From an uncultured Chlorobiaceae bacterium (GTDB lineage Bacteria; Bacteroidota; Chlorobiia; Chlorobiales; Chlorobiaceae), in NCBI GenBank assembly GCA_903839405.1, contig CAIMCD010000008.1, positions 1 through 64,000 of the forward strand: 64,000 nucleotides of DNA. The letters run 5' to 3'. The notes beneath the pieces were generated by a model. The model saw only the letters and a list, made by a program, of their open reading frames with translations. It searched no databases and was not told the DNA's origin. Below are positions 54,684 through 63,167 of the stretch, piece by piece. The translations under genes and the position numbers were made by a program. Within the stretch, counting starts at the first letter, position 1. Every line of letters begins with the position of its first letter.

Positions 54684-55676
54684 CTAGTGAGTTTTTTCGA
54701 GATCGAAGTAGGGGTTCGGTGCCGCAAGGTAGTGCTGCACATACTCCCGGGTACCCTCTTCAAGTGAGGTTAATGGTTCGTTGAATCCTGCCGAACGGAG
54801 TTTGGTAATGTCCGCACAGGTGTAGTACTGGTATTTGTTTTGCAGGGTTTCCGGCATCGGCACATATTCGATGTTTGGCTCTTTGGCGAGGGCGGAGAAG
54901 GTTGCCGTCACCAGGTCGCGGAAGCTTCTTGCCGTGCCGTTTCCAACGTTATAGAGCCCTGTAGCTTTAGGGTTTAGAAGCAGCCATGCCATGATTCGGG
55001 TGCAGTCCCTGACATAGACAAAATCCCGTAACTGTTCCCCATCCCGGTAGTCGGGCCGGTGCGATTGAAAGAGTTTTACCGTTCCACTCTCCTGGATCTG
55101 ATGGAAGGCTTTATAGACAACGCTGCTCATATCCCCTTTGTGATACTCGTTCGGCCCGTAGACATTAAAGAATTTCAGGCCGGCAGCATAATCAAGCACC
55201 CCGTTTTTGAGTGCCCAGCAATCAAAGAGCTGCTTTGAGTAGCCATACATGTTCAGGGGGCGGAGCGTGTTGATGTGACGGATATCGTCGCTGTAGCCGT
55301 TTGAACCGTCACCGTAGGTTGCGGCGCTTGAGGCATAGAGCAGCCGTACCTGGTGCGCCATGCAGAATGATGCAATTTTTTTTGAGTAGCCGAAATTGTT
55401 CTGGAGCAGGTGATCGGCATCGGTTTCGGTGGTTGAACTGTTTGCGCCCATGTGGATAATGGCTGAAATCCCTTGAAGCGCGTTGCGTTCAAGCAAGCCC
55501 GGCAGCTGCTCTATGGATATAAAATCTGCAAACTGAAGCCCGGAGAGGTTGCGCCACTTCTCTGTCGTGGTTGAACCAAGGTCATCAACGATCATGATAT
55601 TGTGTTCACCGTTGCGGTTAAGTTCACAAAGCATGGCACTGCCGATAAATCCGGCCCCGCCGGTGATAATGATCAT
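54684..55676 (-). CDS. rfaD: ADP-L-glycero-D-manno-heptose 6-epimerase
   Basis: A 330-aa extended SDR enzyme that inverts C6 of ADP-heptose for the LPS inner core. The NADP site is IIITGGAGFIGSAM, the catalytic Tyr-Lys pair is in MYGYSKQLFD, and Ser is in LLYASSAATYGDG. HMGANSSTTETDADHLLQNN and FFNVYGPNEYHKGDMSSV are typical of HldD. The presence of this gene implies heptose-containing LPS. Confidence 0.94.
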   Translation of the reverse strand: MIIITGGAGFIGSAMLCELNRNGEHNIMIVDDLGSTTTEKWRNLSGLQFADFISIEQLPGLLERNALQGISAIIHMGANSSTTETDADHLLQNNFGYSKKIASFCMAHQVRLLYASSAATYGDGSNGYSDDIRHINTLRPLNMYGYSKQLFDCWALKNGVLDYAAGLKFFNVYGPNEYHKGDMSSVVYKAFHQIQESGTVKLFQSHRPDYRDGEQLRDFVYVRDCTRIMAWLLLNPKATGLYNVGNGTARSFRDLVTATFSALAKEPNIEYVPMPETLQNKYQYYTCADITKLRSAGFNEPLTSLEEGTREYVQHYLAAPNPYFDLEKTH

Positions 55677-55740
55677 ATCAGTAAAAGTATAGGATTAAGC
55701 TCCGGTTGAGGTTGAATATAAAGAGGGAGTCACAAAAACA

Positions 55741-55772
55741 AAAGGCCACCTGTCATTATAGAGGCGGCCTTT
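55741..55772 (-). terminator. Terminator of the sigma-like gene
   Basis: AAAGGCC(A)CC and GG(C)GGCCTTT form a 9-bp stem with one mismatch. On the minus strand it is followed by TTTTGTTTTTG, so it ends the 55795-56217 transcript. Confidence 0.8.
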
Positions 55773-55794
55773 CTCTGGGCGGGGGAGAGGGCGT

Positions 55795-56217
55795 TCAGGC
55801 GGAAACTTTCAGTTGTCGGTCATTGACCAGAATTTTTCGGCCCCAGAAGAGCCACAAACGAACCGTATCAACCGGTTTGCCTATAATTTCAGCGATCTCG
55901 GCGTGTTTGAGGTCCGAGAGTTCACTCAAAAGTACCGAAAGCTTGATGTCAGCCGCCCATTGGCGCAGGGAGTCAATGAGTTGGCTGTTGGCGTTGCATG
56001 GTTTTTCGGTGAGATAGAAATCGGTATTCTGGCCGAACCGCTCCAGATAGCTATGCCGGAAGGTTTTCAAAAGCTCACTTTGCGGTGTTTTGCTATTGGC
56101 GTCATGATAGGTTTTATGCAGGAGGTCACTTGAATCACTTTCGCTTCCTGTCATCCAGTAAGCAAGGGTGTAGAGTGTATCAAGAAGATCAAGAGGGGAT
56201 TTCGTTAACTGCGTCAT
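55795..56217 (-). CDS. Short sigma-70 region 4-like protein
   Basis: A 140-aa protein. The C-terminal 50 residues (LSVLLSELSDLKHAEIAEIIGKPVDTVRLWLFWGRKIL) match the region 4 helix-turn-helix of ECF sigma factors. The N-terminal part (LLDTLYTLAYWMTGSESDSSDLLHKTYHDA) resembles region 2 but is worn and lacks the DNA-melting aromatic stretch. It may be a reduced ECF sigma factor or a regulator derived from one. No anti-sigma gene is adjacent. The gene has its own terminator. Confidence 0.7.
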   Translation of the reverse strand: MTQLTKSPLDLLDTLYTLAYWMTGSESDSSDLLHKTYHDANSKTPQSELLKTFRHSYLERFGQNTDFYLTEKPCNANSQLIDSLRQWAADIKLSVLLSELSDLKHAEIAEIIGKPVDTVRLWLFWGRKILVNDRQLKVSA

Positions 56218-56405
56218 GGCTTCTCCTTTAATATGGATAATTTTAATCCTGTTTTAATTTATAAAAAAAATGAGGATTGTGGAGATTTTTTTCATGAATT
56301 GACTGAAAAAGATGTTTTTTTAATAAAAAAAATGGCAAGTGCCGGAATGAAAGGCTTTCTGTGGCTGTTAAATCAAGTTACCTCCAATAATTTCACAGGT
56401 GCATC

Positions 56406-57473
56406 ATGCAAAGAGATATCGAGCACCTTCTTAATCCTGCGTTAAAAAATATTGCAACGTACAGGGTTGAGGGGGGACAACAGGCTGAAATAAAGCTGAA
56501 CCAGAATGAGAGCCCCTTTGATGTGCCGATGTGGCTTAAAGAGGAGATTCTCGGCGAATTTCAGAAGGAGCCATGGAACCGCTATCCTGATATTCTTCCC
56601 TATCGCGGGATGCAGGTTTATGCCGATTTTCTGGGTATTTCGCCTGATTCGGTTATGATGAGCAATGGCTCGAACGAGATGCTCTACACCATCTTTCTTG
56701 CCTGTCTTGGGCCGGGCCGCAAGATACTCATCCCCGATCCATCCTTTTCGCTCTATGAAAAAATAGCCCTGCTGTTGCAGTCGGAGATTGTGCGCGTGCC
56801 GATGCTTCCGGGTCTTGAGTTTGACACGGAGGCGATTCTTCGTGTGGCGCACGATGAGGCGGTGGATTTTATTGTGCTTTCAACACCCAATAATCCGACT
56901 TCAAAATCGCTGCCCTTTGATGAAATTCGCCGTATTGCTGAATCCTCAGAGGCTCTTGTGCTGGTTGATGAGGCCTATATTGAGTTTTCCCGCCAGCACT
57001 CGGTGCTTGAGTTGATCGGGGAGCTGAAGAATCTGGTGGTACTGCGGACCATGTCCAAGGCGCTGGCCCTTGCCGGCATCCGAATTGGTTTTGCGATGGC
57101 TCATCCGCTTTTGATGGCCGAGATTGCAAAACCTAAAATTCCTTTTGCTTCAAGTCGGCTTGCCGAGATAACTCTTGTGCATGTGTTGTCGAATTACTCG
57201 TTGGTTAATGATGCCGTATCGTATATTCTCCATGAGAGGATGCGCTTATTTCAGGCACTGCTTCTGCTTCCAGGGGTTGAACCGCTTGAGAGCGATACCA
57301 ATTTTCTCATCATCCGGGTCGGTGATGCATCTTCGGTGTTTCAAAGCCTCCAAAGTGATGGGATTCTGGTGAGAAATGTTTCCGGTTATCCGATGATGGA
57401 GAACTGCCTGCGCTTCAATGTTGGCCTCGTTGAGGAAAATCAGCGTCTCATTGAAAAGCTCCGTTCGCTCTAG
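56406..57473 (+). CDS. hisC: Histidinol-phosphate aminotransferase
   Basis: A 355-aa PLP enzyme catalysing the imidazole-acetol phosphate to histidinol phosphate step. It shows LNQNESPFDVP at the N-terminus, SNGSNEMLYTIF, STPNNPTSKSLP, LVDEAYIEF and the PLP lysine in LRTMSKALALAGIRIGF (Lys218). It stands apart from other his genes. An rRNA methyltransferase-like gene starts one base after its stop. Confidence 0.94.
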   Translation: MQRDIEHLLNPALKNIATYRVEGGQQAEIKLNQNESPFDVPMWLKEEILGEFQKEPWNRYPDILPYRGMQVYADFLGISPDSVMMSNGSNEMLYTIFLACLGPGRKILIPDPSFSLYEKIALLLQSEIVRVPMLPGLEFDTEAILRVAHDEAVDFIVLSTPNNPTSKSLPFDEIRRIAESSEALVLVDEAYIEFSRQHSVLELIGELKNLVVLRTMSKALALAGIRIGFAMAHPLLMAEIAKPKIPFASSRLAEITLVHVLSNYSLVNDAVSYILHERMRLFQALLLLPGVEPLESDTNFLIIRVGDASSVFQSLQSDGILVRNVSGYPMMENCLRFNVGLVEENQRLIEKLRSL

Positions 57474-57474
57474 C

Positions 57475-58020
57475 ATGGGGCCTGAGTTCAGAAAGTTACC
57501 TGGTTCGGAGATGAACCGGCTGAGTGTCGCAGAGTACCCGGAGGCACCCAAGCATCCAATTTATCTGATGTTGCATAATATTCGCAGCATGTGGAATGTG
57601 GGTGCGATGTTCCGGACGGCCGATGCGGCGGGCATTGAGAAAATGATTCTGACCGGCTACACGGCAACGCCGCCGAGAAAAGAGATTACAAAAACCGCGC
57701 TTGGTGCCGAGGCGAACGTTCTCTGGGAGTATCATGCTGATCCGCTTGAGGCTCTTTCGAGATTAAGAGAGCAGGGTGTAAGAATTTTTGGGCTTGAAAT
57801 TGCCGAAGGAAGTCGTTCGTATACAGATCTCAATGCGGCCGATTTTCCGATCTGTCTTGTTGTTGGCAATGAAGTGGATGGTATTGACCCTCAAGTGCTT
57901 GAGGGGTGTGACGAGGTGCTTGAGATCCCGCAGTATGGCACCAAACACTCCCTGAATGTTGCGGTTGCAGCCGGTATTGCCTTGTTTGAGCTGGTGCGTG
58001 TTTTTCGGCGGGGAGCGTAA
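57475..58020 (+). CDS. SpoU/TrmH-family RNA 2'-O-methyltransferase
   Basis: A 181-aa SPOUT enzyme from MGPEFRKLPGSEMNRLSV. Motif 1 is NIRSMWNVGAMFRTADAAGI, motif 2 is LVVGNEVDGID, and motif 3 is IPQYGTKHSLNVAVAAGIALFE, forming the SAM knot. The N-terminal RNA-binding extension is short. It modifies a tRNA or rRNA ribose; the site is not predictable. The start at 57475 follows the hisC stop directly; the track start lies inside hisC. Confidence 0.9.
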   Translation: MGPEFRKLPGSEMNRLSVAEYPEAPKHPIYLMLHNIRSMWNVGAMFRTADAAGIEKMILTGYTATPPRKEITKTALGAEANVLWEYHADPLEALSRLREQGVRIFGLEIAEGSRSYTDLNAADFPICLVVGNEVDGIDPQVLEGCDEVLEIPQYGTKHSLNVAVAAGIALFELVRVFRRGA

Positions 58021-58088
58021 CCCTGGTTTGTTATATTGTTCTTGTTTTACTTACCTGAAAGTCAACAGTTTTTAACGGCCTTCTTTCA

Positions 58089-58919
58089 ATGCTTCATTAC
58101 AAGAGTTACGAGTTGGATGATCCTGCAGCTCCTTGGGTTGTTTTTGTACACGGAGCCGGTGGCAGTTCTTCAATATGGTTTTTGCAGATCAAGGAGTTTA
58201 TCCGCCATTTCAACGTGCTGCTGGTCGATCTCCGGGGGCACGGCAAGTCAAAAAGCATTGCCACCCACAAGGAAGATCGTCATTACGATTTCGAGGATAT
58301 TACCCGCGATATTATTGAGGTGCTTGACTCCCTGAAGATTGAGAAAGCGCACTTCATCGGTATCTCGCTTGGTACCATTCTGATTCGTAACCTGAGCGAA
58401 ATTGCGCCGGGAAGGGTCTGCTCCATGGTGATGGGCGGAGCGATCATCAGGCTCAATATCCGCGCAAAGGTGCTCGTTACGCTTGGAAACATGTTTAAAC
58501 GCTTTGTGCCCTACATGTGGCTCTACAGCTTTTTTGCCTGGATCATCATGCCGAGCGAACGGCATAAAAAGTCCAGACTGCTGTTTGTCAATGAAGCTAA
58601 AAAGGTTGCGCAGAAAGAGTTTATGCGCTGGTTCCGCCTTACCTACGAAATTACTCCGCTCTTAAAATACTTTGAAGAAAAAGATACCGGCATTCCGACC
58701 CTCTATCTCATGGGTGATGAGGATCACATGTTTCTTCCCGCTGTCCGCTACATTATTACCCGCCATACCAACTCCTGGCTTGAGGTGATTGGCAATTCGG
58801 GTCATGTTTGCAATGTGGATCAGCCGAGAGAGTTCAATACGCGTGCGATTCTTTTTTTGCAGAAGATGTCCAGTTGCAGTTCAGAGGATAACTCCCGGTT
58901 CCGGCTTGCTGCCTGCTAA
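58089..58919 (+). CDS. Alpha/beta hydrolase
   Basis: A 276-aa cytoplasmic hydrolase. The oxyanion region is VFVHGAGGSSSIW, the nucleophile elbow is GISLGT (Ser), the acid is LYLMGDEDHMF (Asp), and the catalytic His is in GNSGHVCNVDQP. A basic, aromatic cap (KRFVPYMWLYSFFAWIIMPSERHKKSRL) may touch the membrane. The substrate is unknown. Its stop overlaps the stop of the convergent pth gene. Confidence 0.87.
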   Translation: MLHYKSYELDDPAAPWVVFVHGAGGSSSIWFLQIKEFIRHFNVLLVDLRGHGKSKSIATHKEDRHYDFEDITRDIIEVLDSLKIEKAHFIGISLGTILIRNLSEIAPGRVCSMVMGGAIIRLNIRAKVLVTLGNMFKRFVPYMWLYSFFAWIIMPSERHKKSRLLFVNEAKKVAQKEFMRWFRLTYEITPLLKYFEEKDTGIPTLYLMGDEDHMFLPAVRYIITRHTNSWLEVIGNSGHVCNVDQPREFNTRAILFLQKMSSCSSEDNSRFRLAAC

Positions 58920-59488
58920 AGCACCGCCTTGTTGTAGAAGTTCATGGCGTGCTCTATGCCGTTCTTTGCGAAATCAAGCGCGGCGTCGGCAGCGACGGGC
59001 AGCACTTTTTCCATGATCTTTTTCTCCTCCTCGTTGAACTTTCCGAGCACAAATGATGACAAAGAGTTTAGCGGCTCCTCTCGGGGCCTGATCCCGATTC
59101 TCATCCGCGGGAACTCCTCGCTTCCCAAGCACTCAATAATATGTTTCAACCCGTTCTGCCCGCCGGCCGAACCTTTTGAGCGCAGGCGCAGCAACCCTGA
59201 CGGGAGGTTCAGGTCATCGCAGATGACCAGCATATCGCTCCGCTCAATTTTATAGAAATTCATGGCCGCAACAATGGCATGACCCGAGAGGTTCATGTAG
59301 GTCATCGGTTTGACGAGGATGACCGATTCATTTTTATGGTTTATTTTTGCGGAGAGATATTTCCCTTTTCCTGTCGTGAAGCTGCAGCCGAACGAGGCGG
59401 CAATGCCTTCAACGGCATCGAACCCGATGTTGTGACGGGTTCCGTTATAGCGGGATTCAGGATTTCCGAGACCAGCAACAAGTTTCAT
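58916..59488 (-). CDS. pth: Peptidyl-tRNA hydrolase
   Basis: A 190-aa enzyme that recycles tRNA from stalled peptidyl-tRNA. Catalytic residues are visible: Asn and His in GLGNPESRYNGTRHNIGF, Asp in VICDDLNLPSG, and the GSAGGQNGLKHIIECLGSEEFPRMRIGI strand. Length and start (MKLVAGLGNPE) are standard. Confidence 0.95.
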   Translation of the reverse strand: MKLVAGLGNPESRYNGTRHNIGFDAVEGIAASFGCSFTTGKGKYLSAKINHKNESVILVKPMTYMNLSGHAIVAAMNFYKIERSDMLVICDDLNLPSGLLRLRSKGSAGGQNGLKHIIECLGSEEFPRMRIGIRPREEPLNSLSSFVLGKFNEEEKKIMEKVLPVAADAALDFAKNGIEHAMNFYNKAVL

Positions 59489-59795
59489 GGTACGACAGTA
59501 TCAATCATGGGGGTGAGTTCCGGGCCTTACGAGCCGAAATTTTGTTGGTAACCGGGATGAATATACACTCCGGTGCTGCAAAATTGGTAACAATCATGCA
59601 TTTTGATTTCCTGCAAAAATGAAGAATTGAGCGTGAAATAGTGAAAAAGCGCTAAGAAGTTCTATGAAAAGGCATTGAGATTCATAAAAAAAGTTGCAAC
59701 TTTATGCTTACCCTTCCAAAAGGGCGTTTCTTTGTCATAGTTCTGCTGTTGTAATCCTTTCTTTATTCAAGAAATAACAGAGTAAAACAGTTACA
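59489..59795 (+). promoter_or_regulatory. Upstream region of hppA
   Basis: About 300 AT-rich bases between the divergent pth and hppA starts, with no gene. No Shine-Dalgarno sequence precedes the hppA ATG. Promoters for both genes must lie here but none stands out. Confidence 0.4.
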
Positions 59796-62273
59796 ATGAA
59801 AAAACCTTTCAATGTTACATGGATGCCCAGAGCGGTTTCGGCTTTGGGAGGCCTTGGTATCTTGCTGCAGGCGCCAAAAGCGATGGCAAGCGAGGCGGAT
59901 TTGGTATTACCTGATTTACACTCAGGGATTTTCCTTGGAGGAATTCCTGGTGACACCCTTCTCATGTGGGGTCTTGCGATCTGCCTGTTCGGCATGATTT
60001 TTGGTATTGTGCAGTACATGGGCATTCGCAGTCTTCCGGTTCACTCGGCCATGCGCGAGATCAGCGAACTGATCTACGAAACCTGTAAAACCTATCTCAT
60101 TACGCAGGGCAAATTTATTCTTGTTCTCTGGGTGCTTATCGGCGCCATTATTGTTGCTTACTTTGGCTGGCTCCGTCACTTGGAAACCATCAAGGTTGTT
60201 TTCATTCTTGTTGCCAGTCTTATCGGTATTTTGGGAAGCTATACGGTTGCTTGGTTCGGCATGAGGATCAACACCTTTGCCAACTCACGCACGGCATTCG
60301 CCAGTCTCGGCGGAAAGCCCTTTCCTACCTACGCCATCCCGCTCAGGGCCGGTATGAGTATCGGTATGCTGCTCATCAGCATCGAGCTGTTTGTGATGCT
60401 CTGCATTCTGCTCTTTGTGCCCAAGGATTTTGCCGGCCCATGTTTTATCGGCTTTGCAATCGGTGAGTCTCTCGGTGCATCGGTGCTTCGTATTGCCGGT
60501 GGTATCTTTACCAAGATTGCCGACATCGGTTCCGATTTGATGAAGATTGTTTTCAAGATCAAGGAAGATGATGCCCGCAACCCTGGCGTTATTGCTGACT
60601 GTGCCGGTGACAATGCTGGCGATTCGGTTGGGCCTACGGCTGACGGTTTTGAAACCTACGGTGTTACCGGTGTTGCTCTTATCTCCTTTATTTTGCTCGC
60701 CATCAAGGCACCTGAAATTCAGGTCATGCTGCTTGTCTGGATTTTTGCCATGCGTCTGGTCATGATTCTTGCCAGTGCCTTCTCCTACTGGACCAACGCG
60801 GCACTTGCCAAAGCGAAGTACAGCAATGCCGATGAGATGAACTTTGAAAAACCGCTCATCACCCTTGTCTGGCTTACCTCAATTGTCTCCATCATCCTTA
60901 CCTACATCGCATCGTACTACCTGATCAGAACGCTTGGTGACGGCACCATGTGGTGGAAGCTTGCTTCGATCATCACCTGCGGTACGATTGCCGGTGCGCT
61001 TATTCCTGAACTGGTCAACCGCTTTACCTCTACCGAGTGTGCCCATGTGCGCAACGTCGTGCAGTGTACCAAAGAGGGTGGAGCTGCGCTCAACATTCTC
61101 TCTGGTCTTGTTGCCGGTAACTTCAGCGCCTACTGGATGGGTCTTGCCATTGTCGGTCTCATGGGTGCAGCCTATGGCCTCAGTACGCTTGGCATAACCA
61201 CTCTTGGTTTGACTCCTGAACTGATTGCCCAGAAAGGACTTCTTACGGTCGGTCTCGACAAGGTGATCATGCTTGCTCCTTCGGTCTTTGCTTTCGGTCT
61301 TGTGGCTTTTGGCTTCCTCAGCATGGGCCCGGTCACTATCGCCGTCGACTCTTACGGCCCGGTAACCGATAACGCACAGTCGGTTTATGAGCTTTCGCTG
61401 ATTGAAAACGTTCCAGCAAGAGAGATTGAGAGTGAGTTTGGTTTCAAGCCGGACTTCACCAATGCAAAGCGCTATCTGGAAGCCAATGACGGCGCCGGCA
61501 ATACCTTTAAGGCAACAGCCAAACCGGTGCTGATCGGTACGGCAGTGGTGGGATCGACAACCATGATTTTCTCGATTATCATGATTTTGACCAATGGTCT
61601 TGCCGACACCTCGGCCATTGCCAAGCTCTCGATTCTCTCGCCTCCATTCCTTCTTGGTCTCATGATGGGTGGTGCGGTGATCTACTGGTTTACCGGTGCC
61701 TCCATCAATGCGGTCACAACCGGCGCCTACTACGCGGTTGAGTTCATCAAGAATAACATCAAGCTCGACACCTCGGTTGAGAAGGCCTCGATTGAGGACA
61801 GCAAGAAGGTTGTGGAAATCTGCACGAAGTTTGCGCAGAAAGGTATGATCAACATCTTCCTGACCGTGTTCTTCACAACCCTTGCCTTTGCATGCCTCGA
61901 CTCCTTCTTCTTTATTGGCTACCTGATCTCCATCGCCCTCTTCGGGCTCTATCAGGCGATCTTCATGGCCAATGCCGGTGGTGCCTGGGACAATGCGAAG
62001 AAGCTTGTGGAAACCGAACTCAACGCCAAAGGAACTGATTTGCATGATGCTTCAATTGTTGGTGATACGGTTGGCGATCCTTTCAAGGATACCTCTTCGG
62101 TTGCCCTGAACCCGATCATCAAGTTCACCACGCTCTTTGGTCTGCTTGCTATCGAGCTTGCCATCGAGCTTGCTCCACAGGTAGCGCTTACTTTGGCCGC
62201 AGTCTTCTTTTTGCTCTCGCTGGTCTTTGTACACCGCTCCTTCTTCTCCATGCGCATCAAGGTTGACGAGTAG
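59796..62273 (+). CDS. hppA: Membrane-bound proton-translocating pyrophosphatase
   Basis: An 825-aa protein with about 16 membrane helices that couples PPi hydrolysis to ion pumping. The active-site loops are present but diverge from the canonical enzyme: DDARNPGVIADCAGDNAGDSVGPTADGFETYG (canonical has ADNVGDNVGD), VAVDSYGPVTDNA-type VTIAVDSYGPVTDNAQ, and SIVGDTVGDPFKDTSSVALNP. GAGNTFKAT holds Lys at the position that confers K+ independence. This fits the divergent, Na+-inhibited H+-PPase group described from Chlorobium limicola. It probably recovers energy from PPi made in biosynthesis. A terminator follows. Confidence 0.94.
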   Translation: MKKPFNVTWMPRAVSALGGLGILLQAPKAMASEADLVLPDLHSGIFLGGIPGDTLLMWGLAICLFGMIFGIVQYMGIRSLPVHSAMREISELIYETCKTYLITQGKFILVLWVLIGAIIVAYFGWLRHLETIKVVFILVASLIGILGSYTVAWFGMRINTFANSRTAFASLGGKPFPTYAIPLRAGMSIGMLLISIELFVMLCILLFVPKDFAGPCFIGFAIGESLGASVLRIAGGIFTKIADIGSDLMKIVFKIKEDDARNPGVIADCAGDNAGDSVGPTADGFETYGVTGVALISFILLAIKAPEIQVMLLVWIFAMRLVMILASAFSYWTNAALAKAKYSNADEMNFEKPLITLVWLTSIVSIILTYIASYYLIRTLGDGTMWWKLASIITCGTIAGALIPELVNRFTSTECAHVRNVVQCTKEGGAALNILSGLVAGNFSAYWMGLAIVGLMGAAYGLSTLGITTLGLTPELIAQKGLLTVGLDKVIMLAPSVFAFGLVAFGFLSMGPVTIAVDSYGPVTDNAQSVYELSLIENVPAREIESEFGFKPDFTNAKRYLEANDGAGNTFKATAKPVLIGTAVVGSTTMIFSIIMILTNGLADTSAIAKLSILSPPFLLGLMMGGAVIYWFTGASINAVTTGAYYAVEFIKNNIKLDTSVEKASIEDSKKVVEICTKFAQKGMINIFLTVFFTTLAFACLDSFFFIGYLISIALFGLYQAIFMANAGGAWDNAKKLVETELNAKGTDLHDASIVGDTVGDPFKDTSSVALNPIIKFTTLFGLLAIELAIELAPQVALTLAAVFFLLSLVFVHRSFFSMRIKVDE

Positions 62274-62307
62274 CGAGTGCTGTTTTTTTGCCTCTAAAAA
62301 CCCACTG

Positions 62308-62338
62308 AAAAGAGCCGTAGTAATGCGGCTCTTTTTTT
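62308..62338 (+). terminator. Terminator of hppA
   Basis: AGAGCCG-TAGTAATG-CGGCTCT is a perfect 7-bp stem, extended by flanking A/T pairs, followed by seven T. Confidence 0.88.
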
Positions 62339-62394
62339 GTCTTTCCCCAATCTGGAAGGTAACTTGCAAAGAAACTTTACAATGGAGGTTCTCT

Positions 62395-63150
62395 ATGCCA
62401 GTACGGTGGAACATCTTTTGCGGGATGAGCATCCTGCTTTTTTCGTGCTTTATGCCGGCTCTGGTTCTGGCTGGCACGGAGCCGCAAGTCGGTCAGCCTT
62501 CTATTCTCGTTACCGGGTTTGAGCCCTTCGGCGGCGACACCGTTAACGGCTCCTGGGAAGCCGTGCGCCATCTTGAGGGTCAACGTATTGCAGGACGAAG
62601 GGTTCTAGTCCGTCAGCTCCCGGTGGTATGGCAGAGGGCTTCCAAAGAGCTTGAAGCCTTGATACGCCGCTATCATCCGGAGGCGGTTGTGGCTTTCGGA
62701 GTGGCTGGAGCCGAGCCGGTGCGGGTGGAGATGGTGGCAAAAAACGTGCGTGATATGATTCGGGACAATGCCGGTAACTTGCCGGCAAGCCGCGTTATCC
62801 AGCCTGGAGCGCCGTCCGATCTTCGAACTACATTAAACAGTACCCTGATTGTGCGCCGCCTGCAAGAGGCCGCTATTCCGGTCACCCTTTCGGAGGATGC
62901 CGGCGGCTATCTCTGTAATGAAACCTTTTTTAACCTGATGAACTTTACGCCTTCCGCCACTTCACCTCTGCGCTATCGCGGTTTTATCCACGTGCCACCG
63001 CCGGGTGCCCGTGTGGCCATGCCGGATGGTTCCCGATTCCTGTTCGACCGGGCAGCTCTCGAAAAAGCGGCCGATGTTGTGCTTCGTGCCGTGGCCGAAG
63101 GGCTTCAGGGCGAAGGAGCGTCCGGCCAAGTTCAATCAATTCACCACTAA
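62395..63150 (+). CDS. Exported pyroglutamyl peptidase-like protein
   Basis: A 251-aa protein from MPVRWNIFCGMSILLFSCFMPALVLAG (signal peptide) with GGAGG 7 bases upstream; the track start is inside hppA. The C15 peptidase family core follows: ILVTGFEPFGGDTVNGSWEAV, AVVAFGVAGAEPVRVEMVAKNVRD, the catalytic Cys in SEDAGGYLCNETFF and His in GFIHVPPPG. Pcp removes N-terminal pyroglutamate and is normally cytoplasmic, so an exported form is unusual. The next gene, also exported, follows 17 bases later and is probably co-transcribed. Confidence 0.87.
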   Translation: MPVRWNIFCGMSILLFSCFMPALVLAGTEPQVGQPSILVTGFEPFGGDTVNGSWEAVRHLEGQRIAGRRVLVRQLPVVWQRASKELEALIRRYHPEAVVAFGVAGAEPVRVEMVAKNVRDMIRDNAGNLPASRVIQPGAPSDLRTTLNSTLIVRRLQEAAIPVTLSEDAGGYLCNETFFNLMNFTPSATSPLRYRGFIHVPPPGARVAMPDGSRFLFDRAALEKAADVVLRAVAEGLQGEGASGQVQSIHH

Positions 63151-63167
63151 TCCCAAAGGAGGAATCC

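Noticed and set aside
56233-56445. 70-aa ORF before hisC
   Set aside because: Overlaps the hisC start out of frame, is Lys/Phe-rich, and has no ribosome site or family.
62227-62394. 56-residue N-terminal extension of the pyroglutamyl peptidase
   Set aside because: It lies within hppA and its terminator; GGAGG marks the ATG at 62395.
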